A stretch of 64,000 nt of DNA from Bedellia somnulentella (taxonomy: Eukaryota > Arthropoda > Insecta > Lepidoptera > Bedelliidae): contig OY755171.1 in NCBI GenBank assembly GCA_963576735.1, forward strand, positions 2,790,001 to 2,854,000, in the 5' to 3' direction. Below are positions 61,901 to 64,000 of this stretch, piece by piece; position 1 is the first letter of the stretch, and every line of letters starts with the position of its first letter. Below the pieces are notes generated by a model. It was not told where the DNA came from. It made no database searches and saw only the letters and a program-made list of their open reading frames with translations. A program made the position numbers and the translations under genes.

Positions 61901-63792
61901 TACTGTTTATGTCGGACTTAGTATTTAAGTTACAGGCGGTATCAAAAAACCAGCTCCCCAGCAGTGTCCTGCGGATAATGTTGGGAACCTAGCTAACGTA
62001 CTTTGCCTTTTTGTTGCCATATTTTGTCTTATTTTGTTTGTAATGTTTTTATATGTTGTTATTGTGGTTTGGTAACAAATAAATATCTTTTATCTTATCT
62101 TAAAATGTCTTTTGTCCTTTAATAAAACCACATTACTTACATTTACATACAAAATTAAAGGACAAAACTAATATAACATATTTTCACAGGAGGAGTCAAG
62201 CCCGAAGCGATACACATAATAGGACACAGTCTTGGGGCCCACATCGCCGGATTCACTGGGAAAACATTCAGAAATCTCACAGGATTTAATGTTGGTATGT
62301 ATTAGTGTTATCAAGGCTGTACAATAAAGGAATGGTGCTGAACTGTCATTGTATTTAAAACAAACCTCAGGGGACGCCACATAAATCCTATTCAACTAAA
62401 AATGCTCAGTTCCTCAGATGTTTGAAGTTGTCTTTAATTTTTTTCTTATTTGAAATAGTATTAATTAGCCTTTTTAAAAACCTTTTCCGAACAGTAATAT
62501 TTTGTGGAGTGAAGTTTATAACACTCGCCATCATGCAAAAGGAAACTAAACAGTTCAAGGGAATCGCTTAAATAATCGTTTAAAATAACAGTGTAAAAGC
62601 CTAGAGCGCCTTCCTCATTCAGATACACAAAAATCTATATTTTTGTTTAATAAAGTTTGTGGCTAACTTAATCTGTGTACTGTCTGCATAAATCTACTTT
62701 TAATTATATGTTTCTTTGTGAAACTCCGTAATTATGACTTAAAATGTTGTAGGTCGGATATCAGGGTTAGATCCGGCCGGGCCATGCTACGGCAGGGTGA
62801 CTGATGAACAGAAGCTGTCTAGCAATGATGCTGATTTCGTTGATGCCATCCATACCGATGCTGGCGTTCTGGGGATGAAGGAACCAGTCGGTAAGTTTTA
62901 TTAGTCTTGTACTCAGTGTTACTGAACTACCTATATAAATTTTACTATACTCGTAGTATAGATGTGAGTGTAGCAGTTCATAGAGATTTACTCAATGAAT
63001 GCCTATTCGTTGTTACAGTGGCACAAAATGATTATTATACAGGCATAAGAGATTGTTATTTTGAACATTTTTCTGTCCCCTTTTTTTCTATAGTATTATT
63101 TTATCTACCGCATGTCATGTATTACTTGTATAATAACATAAACGTTCACGCCGAATGTCCCCGAAGGGGTTGGCAGAGGTACTAATACTTCTGAACATCA
63201 CGTGACTTTGTCATCCGGTGTTCAGAGTACCCACGTTTTGCATGGACAGTGTACTCACGTGATAGGGGGCAGGCCTATCGCCGTTTTGTACGAATACACT
63301 GTCACATGACTAAGTACAACTCAGCCATGTGGGTTTCCTCACGATGTTTTCCCTCACCGTTAACAACCATGATAAATTAACCACACATATGTCTTTAGAA
63401 AAGACAAATTGGTGTAGGCCCGACCCAGGATTTGAACACTGGTCGTTTGCACGGTAACCGAGTGTTCTACCCACTGGGCTATCACGGTCGTCGGTATTAC
63501 TTTTAAATTACTTTAATTTTTGTATTACTTATTACTTTTGCATTGATCCCCAATAATTGGCTAATAAACGTGTTTTCTTTCCTTATTCTTATTCCATCTC
63601 TCTGCTCCTAGGCCACATAGACTTCTACCCAAACAAAGGGCAGCAGCAGCCGAACTGTCTCTTGGACTCTTGCAACCACGGGCGCGCGTGGCAGTACTAC
63701 GTGGAGTCCATCGCCAATAGCACGGCGTTCCCGGCGGTCAAGTGCGAGTCGTGGGACCAGTTCAAGAGACACAACTGTAGTGATGAAGTTAG
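52829..63792 (+). CDS. Secreted pancreatic-lipase-family enzyme, seven exons, 3' end outside window
   Basis: Hydrolyses lipid ester bonds outside the cell, probably in the gut lumen (family knowledge). Exons: 52829-52982, 53834-53930, 57611-57771, 58948-59070, 62190-62294, 62753-62890, 63612-63792. All have GT-AG sites with consistent phases, together 959 coding nt (319 codons). Residues 1-19 are a signal peptide (VIIRYLVLLLVSTSISA). HGF (116-118) is the oxyanion-hole loop. Ser192 in GHSLG, Asp220 in GLDPAGP and His282 in CNHGRAW form the triad. Cys pairs around 225-280 fit the family. An acceptor-like TTTTACAG at 52805-52812 just before the start suggests an upstream non-coding exon. The last visible exon ends at AG|GTGAGG, so a C-terminal exon should follow. 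Introns are full of transposons. Confidence 0.92.
53085..53315 (+). pseudogene. RTE LINE 3' fragment in lipase intron 1
   Basis: GTAGAGGACGACCTGTGAGG to CTACCCCAATGGGAACTAAC, then GGCGTGAGAATATG and (TATG)n. Plus orientation, strongly 5'-truncated. Confidence 0.85.
53400..53581 (+). other. Possible alternative terminal exon in lipase intron 1
   Basis: An ACAATAG acceptor-like site at 53393-53399 would join lipase exon 1 in phase (Cys codon kept). The frame is MFDITALVQLLTRL, then SVNLVGGLSYCVVQYVAG, ending TGA at 53579-53581, 111 residues in total with the signal peptide. AATAAATAAATAAA polyadenylation-like sites lie at 53726-53739. No family is recognised and the acceptor lacks a strong pyrimidine tract. 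Confidence 0.3.
53834..53930 (+). CDS. Lipase exon 2
   Basis: Acceptor TTGCTTCAG. Encodes CSNLKKIIGVAYEQLQGG and the start of the catalytic domain. Donor GTGAGT, phase 2. Confidence 0.85.
54034..54143 (-). mobile_element. Family V copy cut by the assembly gap
   Basis: GAAGGGGTAGCCGGAGC to GATGGGTCTCCAACC, where the Ns begin. Confidence 0.75.
54144..54343. other. Assembly gap (200 N)
   Basis: Exactly 200 unknown bases inside a repeat in lipase intron 2. The true size is probably unknown. Confidence 0.98.
54418..54522 (+). repeat. Array of GGGGGATCAGACCGG-type motifs, copy 1
   Basis: Begins TAGGTGGATC and ends GGGGGATCAGACCGGAATA ACTC. Contains three or four variants of the 19-bp motif. Same start and end as 56657-56808. 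Confidence 0.65.
54558..54735 (+). mobile_element. Very degenerate family V copy
   Basis: TTGGGCGATGCAGTTGG, CCAAAAGTGGATGA and GGCTACCC remain. Confidence 0.55.
54736..55164. other. No gene seen (intron 2)
   Basis: A (TTATCA)-rich stretch at 54800-54825 and a GC-rich patch (GGCGGCGCGGCGGCCC) at 54976-54992. Nothing else recognised. Confidence 0.35.
55165..55275 (-). repeat. tRNA Ser/Leu-like SINE remnant
   Basis: Minus strand CCCCGTGGCCAAGCGGTAT (A box) and CTCGGATTCGTATCTCAGG (B box) 60 bp apart. Confidence 0.45.
55595..55838. mobile_element. Dispersed insect repeat ending TATAATATTAGTATGGA
   Basis: Contains ACAGCGCCATCT, GGTATCGGTTCCGTAGTTAT and the CCCATTTATAATATTAGTAT end, a terminus very common in lepidopteran genomes. 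Non-coding. Confidence 0.55.
56060..56394 (-). pseudogene. RTE LINE 3' fragment
   Basis: Matches the last about 110 codons of 25035-27848 with a 40-bp deletion near 56145. The (CATA)n tail is at 56058-56078. Cut at 56394 where it meets the MULE-like fragment; the two abut because the LINE inserted there or was truncated there. Confidence 0.85.
56391..56585 (-). pseudogene. Possible MULE-type transposase C-terminal fragment
   Basis: 64 codons with RPNLFQLLKALKDD, QKVKIKQYNNE and KWFEHVINQLL. The P-N-x-(10)-LK-x(7)-KI-Q pattern resembles the C-terminus of FLYWCH/MULE transposases of insects. Weak evidence; alternative: unrelated short ORF. Confidence 0.35.
56657..56808 (+). repeat. Array of GGGGGATCAGACCGG-type motifs, copy 2
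   Basis: Direct motifs at about 56660, 56722 and 56786, inverted GTGATCCCCC at about 56697 and 56761. Ends GGAATAACTCA as in copy 1. Confidence 0.65.
56882..57130 (-). mobile_element. Family V retroposon, full length
   Basis: Tail at 56884-56898, head ending CGATACTACACAGC at 57130. Confidence 0.88.
57131..57610. other. No gene seen (intron 2, upstream of lipase exon 3)
   Basis: AT-rich. A GCGAATAAACGTCTTTTC block with a (TTTC)n run at 57545-57575 resembles a LINE 3' end. Confidence 0.35.
57611..57771 (+). CDS. Lipase exon 3 (oxyanion loop)
   Basis: Acceptor CTAAACCAG. Contains KLYIFLHGFTDDP. Donor GTAGAA is weak and lies about 6 bp from an RTE relic. Confidence 0.88.
57778..58185 (-). pseudogene. 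Old RTE LINE 3' relic, split by a family V insertion
   Basis: 57778-57857 and 58132-58185 together align with 25019-25145 of the RTE LINE (TATACTCACG, ATCGATCGCCA, CATCAATCTTTTCAT-like). It begins about 6 bp after the lipase exon 3 donor. Confidence 0.75.
57870..58119 (-). mobile_element. Family V retroposon with 12-bp target duplication
   Basis: Bounded by ACTGTTGAGCTT at 57858-57869 and 58120-58131. Full length, 250 bp. Confidence 0.93.
58186..58605. other. No gene seen (intron 3)
   Basis: AT-rich intron without a recognised repeat. Confidence 0.35.
58610..58790 (-). mobile_element. Degenerate family V copy
   Basis: CACGGCTAAAAAATAGC, GATGATTGGTCACCAGCC and ATCACCCAAGAATGAC. Confidence 0.6.
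58795..58905 (-). mobile_element. Family T SINE, 3' part only
   Basis: AACATAAACGTTCACGCCGA to GTACCCACGTTTTGC. Only 45 bp upstream of lipase exon 4. Confidence 0.85.
58948..59070 (+). CDS. Lipase exon 4
   Basis: Acceptor TATTTCAG. Contains NVLALDASSLIKWLYLRS and TRLGEVLQSF. Donor GTAAGT, phase 1. Confidence 0.88.
59071..59629. other. Intron 4 spacer with a possible unclassified repeat
   Basis: 59215-59560 has the feel of a dispersed repeat (TTTACACCATCATAACTC, AAATTTGGCTCATTTG), but I have no second copy here. Confidence 0.3.
59630..60213 (+). mobile_element. TRIM-like internally deleted BEL/Pao element
   Basis: Two 188-bp LTRs, 59630-59817 and 60026-60213, both TGTTTACG to CCTTAACA (TG...CA), differing at about five positions. 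CATGA target duplications lie at 59625-59629 and 60214-60218. A primer-binding-site-like TGGCGACCGTGACAGGAC starts at 59820, and a short purine tract GGAGGA precedes LTR 2. The 208-bp interior keeps only about 48 codons of pol (59850-59996): WRLGRVSRLYPGADGV and SKGVLRRAVNRLCLLP, the BEL/Pao integrase C-terminal (DUF5641-like) block. It cannot encode its own transposition and would need an autonomous relative. It sits in lipase intron 4. Confidence 0.92.
59820..59837 (+). promoter_or_regulatory. tRNA primer binding site of the TRIM
   Basis: TGGCGACCGTGACAGGAC, two bases after LTR 1; expected position for priming minus-strand synthesis. The tRNA species cannot be assigned here. Confidence 0.7.
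60219..60496. other. No gene seen (intron 4)
   Basis: AT-rich spacer. Confidence 0.35.
60497..60950. mobile_element. 454-bp foldback MITE
   Basis: Ends ATCCCACCAAAAACATTTTA / TAAAATGTTTTTGGTGGGAT. Arms of about 200 bp (60497-60696, 60757-60950) are almost perfectly complementary, with a loop of about 60 bp. No coding sequence. Confidence 0.85.
60960..61795 (+). pseudogene. LINE ORF2 C-terminal fragment with (ATTCT)n tail
   Basis: After RT motif C, the frame reads GLLMDSEQKFEDHI-like, RIKVLYKIRNSISSALRIQL and LSKLNYAETVYGPCM, typical of the post-RT region of CR1/L2-like insect LINEs. Frameshifts follow, then NRVIQTPGSKY-like sequence and a (ATTCT)5 tail at 61767-61793. Confidence 0.75.
61796..62189. 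other. Intron 4 end; possible LINE 3' UTR scrap
   Basis: AACAAATAAATATC followed by TTATCTTATCTTA at 62080-62102 looks like a LINE tail, preceded by CCCCAGCAGTGTCCTG. No ORF. Confidence 0.35.
62190..62294 (+). CDS. Lipase exon 5 (nucleophile Ser)
   Basis: Acceptor TTTTCACAG. Contains IHIIGHSLGAHIAGFTGK with Ser192. Donor GTATGT. Confidence 0.9.
62295..62752. other. Lipase intron 5, no repeat recognised apart from one scrap
   Basis: GGCTAACTTAATCTGTGTA near 62660 also occurs at 10265 and, inverted, at 6775. Confidence 0.4.
62753..62890 (+). CDS. Lipase exon 6 (catalytic Asp)
   Basis: Acceptor GTTGTAG. Contains ISGLDPAGPCYGRV and ADFVDAIHTDAG. Donor GTAAGT. Confidence 0.9.
63131..63490 (-). 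mobile_element. Full-length family T SINE in lipase intron 6
   Basis: Very similar to 9867-10231 in opposite orientation. The head (GATAGCCCAGTGGGTAG in sense) ends near 63490. Confidence 0.9.
63612..63792 (+). CDS. Lipase exon 7 (catalytic His)
   Basis: Acceptor GCTCCTAG. Contains GHIDFYPNKG and CNHGRAWQYYVESI with His282. GC-rich. Donor GTGAGG. If unspliced, the frame would stop three codons later, giving an unusually short C-terminus. Confidence 0.9.
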
Positions 63793-64000
63793 GTGAGGGT
63801 TTGAACTTGTTTGTTTATTAAACTATGCATTAGTTGTATGGGAAACTTAAGTATGTCGTAGTTGTGTCGCCCAGTTGAAGATGAAAGATTCTTTTTTCAA
63901 ATCCTTTGCTATTTTGTTCTTCTATAAGTATAACTTTTTGTCCTGCTTTTGGGCCTTTGAATATTTATTACCTTGTAACACTTAATCAAATATTTGTTTT
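63793..64000. other. Start of lipase intron 7
   Basis: Begins GTGAGG; no further exon in the window. Confidence 0.7.

Noticed and set aside
63557..63796. Single-exon gene ending VR-stop
   Set aside because: It is lipase exon 7 read through its acceptor and donor; GTGAGG is a proper donor and the family needs further C-terminal residues.

Overview
This window looks like a piece of a lepidopteran (moth or butterfly) nuclear genome. It is AT-rich and intron-bearing. It is packed with insect retrotransposons (RTE-type and CR1/jockey-like LINEs, BEL/Pao and Copia remnants), tRNA- and 5S-like SINEs and many inverted-repeat MITEs. TTAGG-type insect telomere-repeat motifs also occur. The species cannot be named from the sequence alone.

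Layout. 1-1260: an open reverse-transcriptase frame running off the left edge (minus strand) with an unusual YLDDG active-site box. 1478-9700: a minisatellite, a 5S-like SINE, several MITEs, LINE debris, a DDE_Tnp_4 transposase fragment and a Copia fragment. 9867-14957: a SINE with perfect 14-bp target duplications, then a LINE with an FP-like ORF1 and an intact 990-codon ORF2. 15400-24500: transposase, ORF1-like and BEL/Pao pseudogenes, nested insertions and a 330-bp inverted duplication. 25000-27885: an uninterrupted, 5'-truncated RTE-type LINE. 29000-30560: two MITEs with TTA duplications, one inserted in a Tc1-like transposase. 30578-35290: a nearly intact LINE whose ORF1 combines a coiled coil with an SGNH/GDSL-like domain and whose ORF2 is broken only by a 10-bp microduplication. 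34913-49957: a 5,017-bp segment present three times in tandem, almost identical, starting inside that LINE ORF1 and ending inside a MITE. 49620-52500: the complete copy of that MITE and older repeats.

52829 to the right edge: the only convincing host gene, a secreted pancreatic-lipase-family enzyme on the plus strand. Seven exons (319 codons) are visible, with a complete Ser-Asp-His triad. The gene continues past the window. Its introns hold SINEs, RTE relics, an assembly gap of 200 N, a 584-bp internally deleted BEL/Pao element (TRIM-like) and a 454-bp foldback element.

The most notable system-level signal is a set of three unrelated-looking retroposons sharing the same 3' end. They are the RTE LINE, a tRNA-derived SINE and a 250-bp SINE-like family. 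Each ends in a CTCTGCCnACCCC-loop-GGG hairpin, then GCGTGA, then an ATGT-type tail. This suggests both short families are mobilised by the RTE machinery. No bacterial-type operons, CRISPR arrays or functional tRNA/rRNA genes were found.
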